Below are positions 1 through 13,392 of a DNA stretch of 64,000 nt, piece by piece (within the stretch, counting starts at the first letter, position 1; each line of letters opens with the position of its first letter). This DNA is from Syngnathus acus. Its lineage: Eukaryota > Chordata > Actinopteri > Syngnathiformes > Syngnathidae. The translations under genes were made by a program, and so were the position numbers. The notes beneath the pieces are model-generated. The model did no database searches. It had not been told where the DNA came from and saw only the letters and a program-made list of their open reading frames with translations. The stretch spans positions 5,002,476 to 5,066,475 of the forward strand of contig NC_051089.1 of assembly GCF_901709675.1 (NCBI RefSeq). Reading direction: 5' to 3'.

Positions 1-3000
1 ATGACAACGCTGACATCCAACAGTTTTGTCGACTCTTGCCTCACCAAATACACATATTGGAGCTCCGCCCCTTTATTGACCTTGTACCATAGGGAGTTGG
101 AGTCAGCAGTGGCTAGTTAATTGCAAAGTTTCTTAGTTTATTTTGAAGAAAGCATGTGACTAAGCTCCATAAGGAATGTTTTAAATTGTAAAATGCATCA
201 TATCTGCTTTAACTGAAACCAATCTTACTGAGTGGTGTGAAATGTGAGCACTTGCGAGTATGAAAGGTAAACAGTGTGAGAAAATGACAATAGATAAATA
301 GCTTGATAGCAGACAATATTAATCCTGCAAGGGAAAACGGGGTCTCCTTGGTGTTGTTTTCACAATTTTAGCAGATTGCTATCTTAGCTTGCGCACCACC
401 TGTCTTTCTATTAGCTTTGCTGAGTGGGGATAACAAAGACTTAAGAATGATGAGGCACGCCGTGAGGAAGGTGGCCAAGAATGCAGACGTTGAACAAGTC
501 CTGAAAGAAGCGCAGGATGGTGTTGAAGCACCACCAGAATGAACGTTTATCTACTTCATGCCAGTTCAGATAAAATAGTCTGCCATATGTAAATAGTAGT
601 TCAATAATGAATGCACTTCCTCTGCTTTTATTTTGCTTTAAGCCCGCCGCAGTCACACACTGGCTGGCTGGCTGGCACCAAACGAGACACAAATTAGAGG
701 ACATTTTAAAGGAAATATTCAAAGCGCCGCCTGCTTGCCGGAATATCAGTTATTATTTTTGATGTTGCAATTTCTGACACTTTGATGCAATCAGCGAGTA
801 GCCGCGGCATTCAGCCCTCTCCGGGGAGGGAGCTGTCAGGAGTGAGGAGCCGGTTGGGCGGATAATTACGGGAGATCAAACCTCGCTAGTTAGTAGGCAG
901 GGACGGGGAGGCAAATGCCAAAAACCAGCCAATGTTGCGCAAACGCTTGTTCAAGGATATCCTAATTGCTGTAAGTGGTTCCTTCAGGACTGGCACTTCA
1001 AACATTGGCTGCTGCATGATGTCATTGCTCTTCACCGCCTCCACTTCACTCTCACAATAGGCAAATTGTGGGGAGGGGGTGGGCACACCACAGGACAGTG
1101 ACTTTCCTTTGTCATGATGTGACCCACAACAGTAGTGGAAGGTGTAGGGTACACACATATCGACTGTCAGGACAAATTTTGCCTTGTAGAACCACGCTTC
1201 CTCTCATGGTCTTGGATCTACGACAGATATCTAGTTTGGGACACGGCCTAACAATTATTGGTGGCGATATTGGTATGTGTTGGTTATCTTGAGTCCACTA
1301 AACTAAGAACACAAGGGAAAAACACATTCTCGTGATGTGTGGCAGAGCTCACATTTTAAAAATAGGAAAAGATAAAAAATCGGAATAGGTCTAGGTCTAG
1401 CAGGGTTCACTGTTCTTCATAAAGAGTACAGTCTCATTCATATGCACAACAACTACATGAAAATATCGTTGTGTGATCGCCAACATGATCCGACAAGGGC
1501 TCATGTGCCCGCTAATTCAAAGTGAGAATTTGCTGCTCTCTGTCAGTACTGTTTCCAAGCTACCTTTCTCTCTGCCGTCCTACCATTTGCAGTTCAAAGC
1601 AAAGGAGAGACGAAGGTGAGAGCAATAAGCAGAAAATCAGTCAGAACAAATTGTTGGACGGCTGTGACATGTCAGTCCGTTTTTTTGCCGGAGGAATGAC
1701 CCAATCAGGACAATCCCCGAGTCAAACTAGCGAAAATAGCTATTGACTAAACAGACACACGTCGATTACGGGAACTTGAAAAATAATTTTCGACTTGTGT
1801 CTGCCTCGCAGCGACATCAAAAGAAAAGGTCTGCAATCAAAAAGACAGATTTCAAAAACAATTTCCAAGAGAGGCCCTCGAACACAATCGCAGTTAACCC
1901 ATTGAGTCCAAGTCGCGCTCATTCTTCTCTCTGTGTTGTGAATCTTGAGGGTCGTTGATCATCTCATTTAATTCCGCCTCCAAAAGAAGGCGATCCTTTT
2001 CATACAGCGCAGGAATTCAGACGCCCCCACCTTGGAGGCACATACACAAACACGCTTGCGCTGTCAAACATTGTAGAATGACCGCCTTTCAGCTATAAAA
2101 TGGTAAAATAAGGTCTATTTGGTTGAAAAGGGATCATGTGGGGTGTAACTTTCCACATAGAGTGCGGAACAGTTAACATAACAAAGCTTCAAGTCTGTGA
2201 GCTAATGGCTCCTCATCTTCGACAAGTGCCTTGCTGGCTTTTCAACCACCATGGCACTCATAAATCTGTGAAACTCACTTTCTTTTTCAGATACTGAAAA
2301 CCACAATGTCAATCGCAGAGTTTACACAGGGCAAATTCCAAGTGTAATAAACCAGATTTAGAATGAGATTACGTAATCGTGCGGTACAAAATCCCTCCTA
2401 GGATAGGTTGGCAGGGAAGTGCGGACTTCAATCTCCCCAGCCGCTTCATCCAAGTCATTGAGTGGGAACTGAACCCATGCTTCCTGCATGCGAGTCAAGT
2501 TTGTGAAGCGCTAAAATTAACTCGCATCTATAACTGAGAGAATTGAAAAATGTTTTCGACAGCATTTCCAGGGAATCACACATTTTTGCTAACTTCTTGA
2601 CAGGTTAAAGAAGTTATTCTGTGGTGGCTTTAGGGATGAGGTCATTCACCCCCCCCCTTCCCACCGTCACAGCTTATCTGAGATGCCGGCCTTTCATGTA
2701 CTTTAATATGAAGGCTGCGGGTCTATCAGCCGGCTGTCAACTCCCTGGGGCCGGCGGTGGTATGGCCGTCCAACGTTCTGCCACTTTGCCGCTGATGGAC
2801 CTGATTAATTCCCCCGAATGCCGGTTTGTCTTCCTGCGGCCCAGTCAATGACTTCATTCAGCAGGGTGAGGTCACCAGAGGCACTGGCAATAAAGGCGCC
2901 TGCACTTCACAGTAACGACAGCTCACTTGGTGTGCGGCTAAGAAAAAAAAGCCTTCAAAAAAGAATGAGGCATACAAAAGAAGAGGAAAACATCCAAGTA

Positions 3001-5564
3001 TCTTTGGCTCGGGCACAGCAGTCTTTTAGTGGAACCTTTTTTTTCTCCTCCCTGCTTGCTATTTTGCCAGATGATAATTGGCAGGTCAATGAATTATTAG
3101 CACACGGTAGCGACAGAGAGAACACAGTCCCTTTCTGGCAGAATTGCCATTAAATGTAACTTTTCTTTAAAAGAACAGCAGTTTCATGTGGCTGAAAGGG
3201 ATTATTGAATACAAAATAAAATGGCTACTTTGAATCCCAAGTTGGAAAACTTTTTACCGGTGTGTTAATAATGTGTCAATGTGATGAACAAGCTCCCAGT
3301 AGTCGTCCTCCACTCTCCTTGAGTCATAACTGATGTGGTCTCATATAACAATAGTTATCGTGAGGCAAAGCTCTTCTTGAATATGTCAAATAAAATTTAT
3401 GTTGTTCACTTTTATTTTGAAACTCAACGGTGATCTCGGGAATTCCCGGCAAACGTAAAGGGGAAACGTTGCCAACTTACGAGCGCACGTAACTCACTTT
3501 CACGCTTATGGGATTGTAATAAAATGACAATTTCTTGAAATGCGCTATAAATTTACTGGATTGCTCTTGACGTTGGCGCCACCCGTAACGGTTGCCTCCA
3601 CTCTTGCAAGTCCAGTCAATTCATATCGTGCGGTATCACAAATCACAGCGGGGCCCTCCCATCAGCCCACGAGGAGTAATATGGCACTTGGGCGGCCTTT
3701 CGTCGCTTTGGGTTAACCCGGCCGACACGGGAAAAATAGATAGCCTGCTTACCCATCCATCCTGCCCACGGGATGGAAAGTGGCTGGAGAGGAGGGGTCG
3801 GGAATGAAACGGCGGCCCCGGTCATGATGCACGGTGCCGCGAGCCCATAAACCAGACCATCGGCTGACCTCTGAGGCACAGAGGGGGGAGAACAGGCTGG
3901 GCCTTTACGACCATCACCAGATTTAACAGCCAATAATGACTGGAATAACCGCTTAAACCTTTACGGACCCTCACAGCACTCTGGAGTGGTGACGGCGGAG
4001 CAAGACGGGAATAAAAGGCAAGCGAGAGCCTGAGTGATATATTCAGCCGCTGCGCTGACAGCGGCCATGTTTCAAGCAAAGAGAAAATGACAGATGCGGG
4101 AGGGGAGCGCAGCCTGATATGTGCGCACGTTTAAGTGGAGCCAACTGGCTTGTCCGCTCCCATTCCTGATGAATGCGTGGCAGGGGGACGTGGGCTGAGC
4201 GTGAAGACAGGAATGATGGCGGAGAGTAAACAAAATAACACGGAAAGTACGCCGTTAAGTTTAGACGAGGTGCTGAATTTCGTCTAAATGTGAATTTGTG
4301 TATTTGTTTTGGAGTAGGTTAGATGCAGTGAGGCCTAATGAGAATTTAGGAAGAAAAATTGCATGTCACTGTTCCATGCATATGTTGGAACTTTCACAGT
4401 GATGAAATGATGTAGAGTCAAGGCAATATATTTCCTGTGGAAATTTATACCTACACATAACCAGGGTGGAAAAAAATCTATTCAAAATAAAATAATTAAA
4501 TAATTAAATACATATATATGAAAAATGAATCCATATTTGTAACGAGTTACAAATTAATACAATGACAACTAAAAATAATCAAAATGATTACTAAAAAATG
4601 TTTTATTTATGTAATAAAACTTTTTTAAATAATTTGAAGCACTCACAAAATCACACCAAACGGCAAAGTAACCCTGAACTGCTTGCCAGTCAATCACTAA
4701 GAACTACTCACATCCACTTTATGGACAAATTTCTCAAGTACAGAATCTACAATGGTATTGCCTCCATGAAAAAGCACAATTTGAAACTGAAGTATATGAA
4801 ACATCTTTACTGTTGAGTTAAAGTGGAATTAAAAACAAAATACAGTCTGTTTAATAGACCTTTGCCTGCATCCTGCCATCAAGTGAGTTCCAGCACACTC
4901 TCATCCTTTTGGACTCACATCATAAGGCTAATTCATTAACTGTTGGCAGCAAACTTCGTTCTAATTTCCAATAAACTCTCCAAAGCTAATACGCGCTCAT
5001 GAAAAGGAGGCTCGCTTCACAGGCTGGCATGTGTTCAAGCGACATATGCTCACATAATCTCTTTAAAAAGCGCCGTCCAAGTCCAAATTTAATTATGTAA
5101 GAGCACAAACGGAATCAGAGTGCCGACACAGCAGAGCTCTGATACGGAACACTGTGCCACTTTCGACGCCATTCTGTTCATTTGTTTATTGCTCCAGCCC
5201 GGAGTCCACCTAAGCGTCCTCGAGCGTAGCCTCGCTCCAGGATTAGATTGTCCTTTTAATACACTCTCGTCGAGATATATTTCTATTGTTAAATGATCCC
5301 GTCGATTTTTAATAGTCTCTCGAGCCATTACATTTGCTCTGTTATGTTTTAACACACCAACTACAAAGTCTTTTAAGTTGATTTTATTTTTGATTGATTA
5401 GGATTTACAACCAGGAGTGGACAGGAGTGGTTTCAAAATGGCCGCCCATGTTAGGATAAGCAGAAATGTTTCAAAGGGTTAGAACTTCAGATCTTGGATG
5501 GTCACAGTTAGATTGTTGATAGGGTTTAGATTAGGATAGTTAAGGGTTAAGGTAGTCTTTGTAA
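1..5564. other. Intergenic DNA; no gene seen
   Basis: Unique noncoding sequence. Open frames here are short (111 codons at most) and have no recognisable domain. A complex, GC-richer stretch at about 3580-4240 (with TTTAACAGCCAATAATGAC and GCTGACAGCGGCCATG) reads like a conserved noncoding element rather than decayed DNA. An AT-rich block with AATTAAATAATTAAATA sits at 4480-4600. Confidence 0.6.
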
Positions 5565-5612
5565 GGTTAGGAATATTGTTAGTTAGGAATATTGTTAGCT
5601 AAGAATATTGTT
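5565..5612 (+). repeat. 16-bp tandem repeat, three copies
   Basis: GGTTAGGAATATTGTT, AGTTAGGAATATTGTT and AGCTAAGAATATTGTT lie head to tail. They follow a GTTAG/GGTTTAG-rich stretch (5505-5560) that looks like a degenerate minisatellite. Confidence 0.85.
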
Positions 5613-8572
5613 AGCGGTGCATAGGGTAATGCCTAGAGAGGTACGGCTTCCGGCCGATGTCACGTTAGTCCGCTGAGGATTTCAATTTCTGTTCCAAGTC
5701 GTTGAAATGTTAGCAAGGTGCAAACACCCCTCAAAACACTGCCAAGGAGGTGTAAAAATATATATACCATCATAAAAATCCCCAAAGTGTCTCTAGCGAG
5801 GACTTTATCCGAGATACCAGGTCACCTTTTCTCCCTGTAACCGTATCAATAAATCCCGTGACAAAACTGCATATCTTAAGCACCTTACTGGCGACTTTCC
5901 GGGCACAGTCTTCACTTGGCACGATAACATTGCGCCCCGCACAATGGTTTAATCTTCATGGCACAGGTAGCACCGGGATTGTCTTGGATGTGCACTCTGG
6001 TTTGTCCCGGCATTAAAGCCCCCCTTCTGTATTCCCTTTGTGCCTTTTTAACCAATAAATTAAAGAGGATTTCAAGAAGGGAGGGGGTGAAATACTCTGA
6101 GATAAACAAATCAGGCTAAATAAGTTGGAAAGAGTTTCGCAAACTCATTCCGTAATCAGAAGGGAGCTGCTTAAGATAACCGTGTTTGATTTAGACATTT
6201 TCTTACACAAAGAATGTGGAGAAGTGAACTAAGCTCTTGCGGGACAGGATTCATTTTCTTCTCTTTTTTTTATAGCAGATGCCATAACTGTTTTGGATAG
6301 TTGACTTTACTATTTGTACTTATAGGAGCCAATAAGATTGTGAGTAAATAAAATGAAATTGTCAGTGAGCATTGTCTGTAGATTATATATCCAGGTCAGT
6401 CTCTCGCTGCTGAAATCTTTTAATTTTTTAATCCGTGCAGATGTGTGTTTTTTTATGAAAAAAAAAAACTTTCTCAAATGCATCCCCAGATGAACATTGA
6501 AAGCGTTCTAAGTAGCTGAGTTGCTCTTCGACAAAATACCTCAAAGCGTTTGAGATAATACATGTGGATTGAAATGCAATCTGCCTCTCGCGTCTCGCCC
6601 AGATAAGTGAAGCACCCGACAAGACCTGACTTCCTCGTCTTATCTGGCGAACACATTTGATACCGGGGAAGTCGACGGGAAGTCTTTCGCAGATTGCAAA
6701 ACGCATCCGATACGTTGCGACATGGCAAAACTTCCGCCGCCCTTTTGTAAACAATGTTGCTGTGCTCGCTTGTGATCAGTCAGCTGCGGCGTTCTAATGT
6801 ATGCTAAGCTATTGTCATCATTTCATTTGAGGGGGAGATTATTACGAACAATAACCTTAATATTAATAGCCAAAACTGCACTTGAGTAATCTATGCAGAA
6901 GATTTAAGCCCCCCCTCCCCATTTTAGGCCCTCTCCACCTACAGCATGAAAATATGTACTGTTCATGTTACATCCTGAGGCTACATAGGCCGCGTTCACG
7001 TTTAATTACTGATTTCAGATTTTAATATCAGTAAACCCCTCAAGGATAATCTCTGCTGCATAAAAGGAGAGGAGAATGTGTTAGATTGATGTATAAAGTG
7101 GTAGAAAGATCAGAATTCGATACATTTCATTGAGTTATAAAAATTTTGAATTTGGTATTCAAGTACTGAGAAAGTATTTTATAGACTCGTCGTCAATGGT
7201 GCCAACTTCCGAGTGGATTTTGGATTGATCGCATGGTTCTTCTTAGGAGCTGGTGGCCGAGACCAAAGATGTACAACAGCTAGTGTTTGTTTGGCTCCAT
7301 CCATTACAATAAAACTTTATCATTTTATTTATTTCTTTTTTTACATTCAGTTCATCCACTTTCACTCAATTATGTATTTGAATAGTACATATTAGTGTTT
7401 AATATTACTATTCTTCCCCCAACCCACAGTGTGGCACTCTGACTCTCAGTGTCTTTTCTTTTCTGAGCCACCTCCCTCCCTCCCTTCCTTCTGTTTCACA
7501 CACCATCAAAAGTGTGCGAGGGTTTAATTATGCTCCCTTGTCGTGGCATATTTTTCTGGTTCCATTATAATCACTCCACCACAGAAACCAGAAATAAATA
7601 AATACATTTTATATACGTATATCTAAAAATTATAAATTAATGTATAATGGATAGCATTTATTATTTAATGGTTTGTTCTGAAGAAAAAGAAAAAATGTCT
7701 ATTGTTTGTAAAAAAAAAAAAAAAAAGATGGTAAAAGACCATTATGCACCTGAGAATGGATAGAATTTAGCATCTCTCTCCAGTATTATATTACAATACA
7801 GTTAATCTTCTGTAATTATAAAGCTTTACAGACATTTACATATTAATCTGCTTGGCCGGGCACCATCACGGTGTTTTAAATCAAGAGCGGAGGTTAATAG
7901 GCGGAAGAAAAGGAAGAAGGAAGCAACGAGAATAGATAAGAAAGATGATGGCAGAGCAGCGAGAGCAGTCAGTTCAGGTGCGGCCTTATCGTTGGAGCTG
8001 TGCGACGACGAGGACCTTTTCTTATGTAATCTGTGATTTCATTCAACTCGCGTATCAGATGATTGTCTGTGAAAAGAAAAAAAAAAAGCCATTTTGAGGG
8101 GAGCGGGGCGGCGTGAAAAGGATCGCCTCCCCGGCAGCTCACCCCTCCATGTCGAACCAGCCGCATGGCACCGAAGGTCAGCGGAATTATTGGAGGCGGC
8201 ACTGAGCGGTGGCGAGCAAGACAATGATACGGCCTTAACCCTCATTTAGAGGTGCCATTTTCCCACCTGACCCCCCCCTTGCTTGCTAAAGTGTTATTTT
8301 TCCATGTTATGAAATGTGATAGCTCTCTGGTGAAACAGGAGTCTCCAGTTAGCGAGGTAATGCGGCGACAGCGAGCCCGGGGGGCCTCACATCGCCTCGC
8401 CTCGCCACGCCTCGCATCGCTACTCGACAGTTCAATCGGGGTAAAAAAAAAAAAAACTGCGTTAACGGCACTCCGGAGCCTGGAGATTGCCCACTTAGCT
8501 GAGATGATGATAATGTCGCTGTGAATTTCACCCAAACGTATCATTTTGAAGCACGGGAACCTGCGTTGTTCA

Positions 8573-8600
8573 TGTGTGTGTGTGTGTGTCTGTGTGTGTG
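8573..8600 (+). repeat. (TG)n microsatellite
   Basis: Fourteen TG units with one TC interruption. Confidence 0.9.
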
Positions 8601-9859
8601 AGGGGCTGCAGTGCTCAGTGGAAACATTTACAGTCAATAATTGATGACGAGCAGTGATTAAGTGGCCATGAAGATCATGTTCCTAATGCTTGTCCGCCAA
8701 TTAAAAAGCCAACTTTTACCTGGTGGGTGTGGTATTAATAAGTCAGGTGGAAAAAAAAAAATCATAAATGGCGACTGCCTCATTAATTTCCTATCATATT
8801 GTCGTTAATGTAAAACGACACAAGTCGGCCGCTGAATAATTCAGTGTTTCATGTGTGATGTTGTATGTGAAACTCGGTCACAGGACAGGATTAAATTTTC
8901 TATTACATCATCAAGGGCCAGTGAGTGGGAAATATTGATCATAAAAGGCTTCTTTGGAAAACTTGGATATGATTGTAAAATAATTTCATCTTAAATTAGG
9001 ACATCTGTCACTCTTCTATTGAAACATTTATTATTATTAATCAATTTTTACATGGCGTCCAATTGTCCCTAATCATGTCTAACACCAGAGGAGAGGTTGC
9101 CACAGGCTCGGGTTTGACGCCAGGTCGAGATCGTGGTGCCTGAAAGTCCGGGCTGATTAAGAAGGTGAAGTCTTACCCTTCCGTTCAGACACACAAGACA
9201 CAAGGCCAATATTCAAAGCAAACGGCAGTTTTTCTAAAGTCATTTTCTTAGACCCTCTCTGATGATCCTGGTTATTAGGCATGCATATTGAGAACCACCG
9301 AAGATTCTGGTCACCCCAAAGGCCTCACATGGTCCCATTTCCCTTTCCTCTTTTCACCGCCTTGCTGTCAGGGAATGAAGAAAAAGAAGAAATTGAGATA
9401 GCTAGCAAGGCTTAAGGTGAAGACACGCATGTGCTATTGTGGAGCGAAAGCCCGTACGTCGACAGCTGTGTCAAGAATTTAGATATTTAGGCCGTAGGAG
9501 ACACGTTTATCATCCAGCTGCTACTGGTGTCCAGCTTGGACGTGTTAGGGTCTATTTTCTCCTCCACTACTTTGAACTGTATACTGGTAAAAACAAACGT
9601 TTTGGAAAATATTCATTCGTCCCAAACCATCCATTTGTGTTTTTTGAAGAATGAGTCACTCAGAATTAATTCGTCCAAGCTCTCAGTATGGACTGAAAAC
9701 ATAAAAACTGGGAGTGGGCGCAACTTCACCGCTAATAAATCAAACTTATTGATCTGACAAATGAGTAAGGACACATGTGGCAGAACATCTTCGTGTCGCA
9801 CGGCCCTCACGTAAACACACTCGGACATCGGGCGAAGGAGATAATTAGCCAGCACAGCT

Positions 9860-10470
9860 GACTCTTCAAATTGTCCTCCGTCATCTCCCCACTGTTTGCC
9901 TGCTAATAGGGGCGTGAGTACCCACTTATTAGATGTGATTATCCACCCAGAGCTGTATGTAGATTAGTTTTATTACACCCCCCCACCTCACCCTGCCCGC
10001 TATTTAGACAGAAAATGTAATTCAATGATGTAACTTAGATATAAATCTGCATTTACAGGGCCGGAGTCCCACTCCAGCACCGGTTGTGACATGTGGGCTG
10101 ATTAAACTATCAGGCTGACAAGCCCGGCAGCCACACAAGAGGACAGGCTAAAGTACAAAGGGGCCTCTTATTACAGAAAATCCCCCAGAATAGCCAACGG
10201 TGGGGATATGCTAATAATTCACCGTCTCTCTATCAGGCTCTCCATGCGGGCATCGCAATTACAGAAATGCTAGCCGACTAAATCAGGCAAACTTGAGGAA
10301 GTCGATGCATTTGAAACCGCAGTGTCTATATATAGTTTGAAACACATAGACACACTTATCTCAGCAATTCTCTTATCCGACTGAATATGATGACTGGCTT
10401 TGGGAATGACCTCCAGGCAAGAGGACGAGGACTTATTCTCTGGTTGCTCCCCCCTCCCCTCCCCTCTGGC
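9860..10470. promoter_or_regulatory. Candidate conserved noncoding element
   Basis: The stretch is about 600 bp of complex sequence without transposon traces. It contains several TAAT/ATTA cores, GATTAAA, TATCAGGCTGACA and TTATCTCAGC (GATA/TALE-like). Irx gene deserts are known for dense vertebrate-conserved enhancers. The call rests on composition and motif density only. Confidence 0.25.
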
Positions 10471-12896
10471 TCCCTCCCACCTCCCACAAAATGAACCTGA
10501 GAGAGTGGTGACCTTGCTGCCGGTCTATGAGTGAAATGAGCTACATCTTGTCACCTGCCGAACAAGCCCATTTGAAACCGGGTTTGTTGGCTTTGAAAGG
10601 GCTCATGATGGTTGAGGTGATAAGAGAAAGTGCGAAGAGGGGGGGGGTGCTTTTATTCAGAAAATTAAATAGGAAATAAAAGGCTAGCCTGATAGAAATA
10701 TGGCCCCGCTGGTGTGAAGCGTATTGTTACAGGACACTTATCATGTGAGCATCAGAGGTGTGGTCGATCCATACATCACCATAGCTTTTTGTGTAGGAAA
10801 AAAAAAATACTAAAGTCACTGAATAGAGCACAAACCAAGGTTGTGCTCCAAAACATCCATCCATTTATTTACTATACCGCAGCAAATCGCATGGCACATG
10901 CTTGGTGACGGTACACAAGACCAATAAGTCTGAATATGTTAATGATGTTCAGGAAAGGAAATTAACTTTGAGGCGCATTTCTTTCCAATGATCCGTCTCT
11001 GGGACAGGATTTAAAATTCATTATGTGCACAGATATACAAATCCAGACAGAACACATACGCAAAGTCTGGAAATTTCTCATTTGGTGTTGGTGTGTAGCG
11101 AGCTCTCCAAACAAAAGCTGGCATCTCCCAAGGTCTTGCACAAATGTTTGTCTAATGTAAACCACCCTATAGGAGAGTCTAATTAGGAGGCATCGGGCTG
11201 CATGTGGCTGAGGAATCGGAGCCAACTGTCAGCCGATTCAGATCGCTCCCAATCAGTCTGGGAGGGGAGGGGGTCCAGTCGCTGGGGTGGGTAGGAGGGG
11301 TGTTCAATTAACGGCCTAAGGTGCAGACACTCGTTGGCCAGCCATCCGTGGTGATACTCGGACCCCTCCCTGTTACGTGCGAATGTCCTGTGGCACTTTT
11401 GGGGTAATTAGGCAACTGTGGAGAGCCCCCCCCCGCGCAGTCGCTTTAACTGACGCACGCCGGAAAGCATGCTGGCAAAGGTGTCATTACCAAAAGGGGC
11501 TCAATATATTCTCAAATAGCAGTCATATCTCAATTAAGGGTGGGGAGCATTGGCGACTTGAATAAATAAACACCCGGCCTCAAATAACATACTTCTGTTC
11601 ATCGTGAACTTATCAAAATACTTTCTAAAGGCATTATATGTAAGTGTATATGAACAAAAGGATTGCTGGTATAAAATATAAAAAAAGAAACAAATATTAA
11701 AGGAAAATTGTGTACGCATTGTAGGAACCGCGTGTGATGAACAGTACGTGTAAGTGTCTGGGTGTGAGCTGTGGCAGACAGCAGTTTCTGGCTAACAACA
11801 CGGTGGGAGAGGAGACCGTCAGGTATTCTAATTGTACATTTTTCCCTTTCAAACAGACTATTACACTTTTATTTTGACTTTGATACTACCCTCCTAAGCC
11901 AGGAAATTGTTGAGTTGGCATCGCCTTCATGCCCTGTATTTGTCTTTCACACAAAACAGGGACACAAAAAGCAAAACTGCTTTGACAGAAAGTTGCAGAC
12001 TCCTCACACCCATTAAAAAGTAAAGGGTGATGCCATTTGGTACTTTTAATTGGTTAGTATCGTGGTTATTCCGCCAAGTTATAGGTGAGTTTTTTTATTT
12101 TTAATTCTTTGGGTAAAACAGCCCATAAGGACTGTGTTGAAGAGAAAAATCAAACTAATTAATGTTGGTATGGTCTTATTAACTGCACTTTGTTATTGAT
12201 AAGAACTGAGACTAGAATGAAAAACATTCTTCCGGAATAAAGGCCTCCTCTCAAAATGCAGGCTTCAAATGAACACCTCTCTGCTGTTGAGTATCTAACA
12301 TAGCCCCCCCCCGGCCGCTATTTGAGGAAATATGATAAGCGGGCATGATCGGCTGGAATGCCACCAGGGTTGGAGATCCAAAGAAAGGTCACAGTGACCC
12401 AGCGTGGGTCGGTGTCATCCTCATTAAAAAAAAAACTCGCTCTAATTAACCGTTAGCGAGGAGGAGGCGATGTTCTCAACCGCAGAACTCTTGCTTTCAA
12501 GACCTAGTCGGGAATTAGGATACATGAATAGCAGCGAATACGACTTGAAAGGGGCCAAAGAGAGGGCATGAAAGGTAGCAGTGGAGAGCAAGTGAGGTGT
12601 TTCTAAACTAGCTCCCCTGATGTTGCTGATTAGTGCATGAAAACTACAAGAGGAATCCACTGTTTCTTTTGTTGTTGTTTTTTTTTGCCTTCCCCCTTTG
12701 CTTAAAAAACCCACGACTCACTTTGCATAAACAACAACAACAATAGCAAAGCAAGTTCTTCAGTGGAAGACACACAATGAGCTCAAGGGCTGCTCATAAC
12801 ATCTCATTATAGTTAATGAGCGCTGTGTGTTTACAATGTGTAGCTCCATAGAGCTCGCAGTGTTTACTCGTCCCCTCCTCTCAATGGAGATCACTC

Positions 12897-12898
<2 letters not shown>

Positions 12899-12936
<38 letters not shown>

Positions 12937-12940
12937 CACA
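12899..12940 (+). repeat. (CA)n microsatellite
   Basis: About 20 CA units with a single CG interruption at 12929-12930. Confidence 0.95.
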
Positions 12941-13378
12941 AAACAAAGGAGGATTTGTTTAGCCAAGGGCTGTGTTGCTTACCATCTGGATCACAGGGCT
13001 CCATCGAGTTAGCACGAGCAGCCCCGGTTCAACAGAAATGCCCTCGATCAAATTGGATTACAAAACCAAATGGAGTTTGGATTTGTGTTTTAAATGTGGT
13101 GCACTCTGAGCCTCGAAATGAATCATTAAGTGAAAGGAAAACAATTAGGAGTCATGTTTGTTTTGGGTTTGGTCGCGGTTAGTTGGAATACAGGGAAATA
13201 AAACACTAATTCTATGGTAAATGGATATTAATGACCAATTATTATATTTTTTATTAATAAAGTAATACAAATAAAGTTTGTACTCCTGTGTTATCAAAAA
13301 AATGCCCAAACAAATAGTGAAAACATGCTGACCATACAAGTCAACAAGAACAAGAGATTCCAACGCAGTTCTTCTTTC

Positions 13379-13392
13379 GTTTCCATGGCAAC
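13379..13392 (+). promoter_or_regulatory. RFX X-box-like site
   Basis: GTTTCCATGGCAAC is two inverted half-sites around AT and fits the RFX X-box pattern GTNNCC-N-RGNAAC very well. RFX factors regulate ciliary and neural genes. Binding here is inference. Confidence 0.35.

Larger units (their letters stand above)
5613..12898. other. Intergenic DNA with candidate regulatory stretches
   Basis: No gene seen. A 17-base A run lies at 7710-7726 and an AT-rich stretch at 7580-7680. Two complex stretches without repeats stand out as possible conserved elements: about 7850-8250 and about 9860-10470. The latter has closely spaced homeodomain-like cores (ATTAGATG, GATTAAAC, CTAATAATTC, GCAATTAC). Conservation was not tested. 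Confidence 0.5.
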
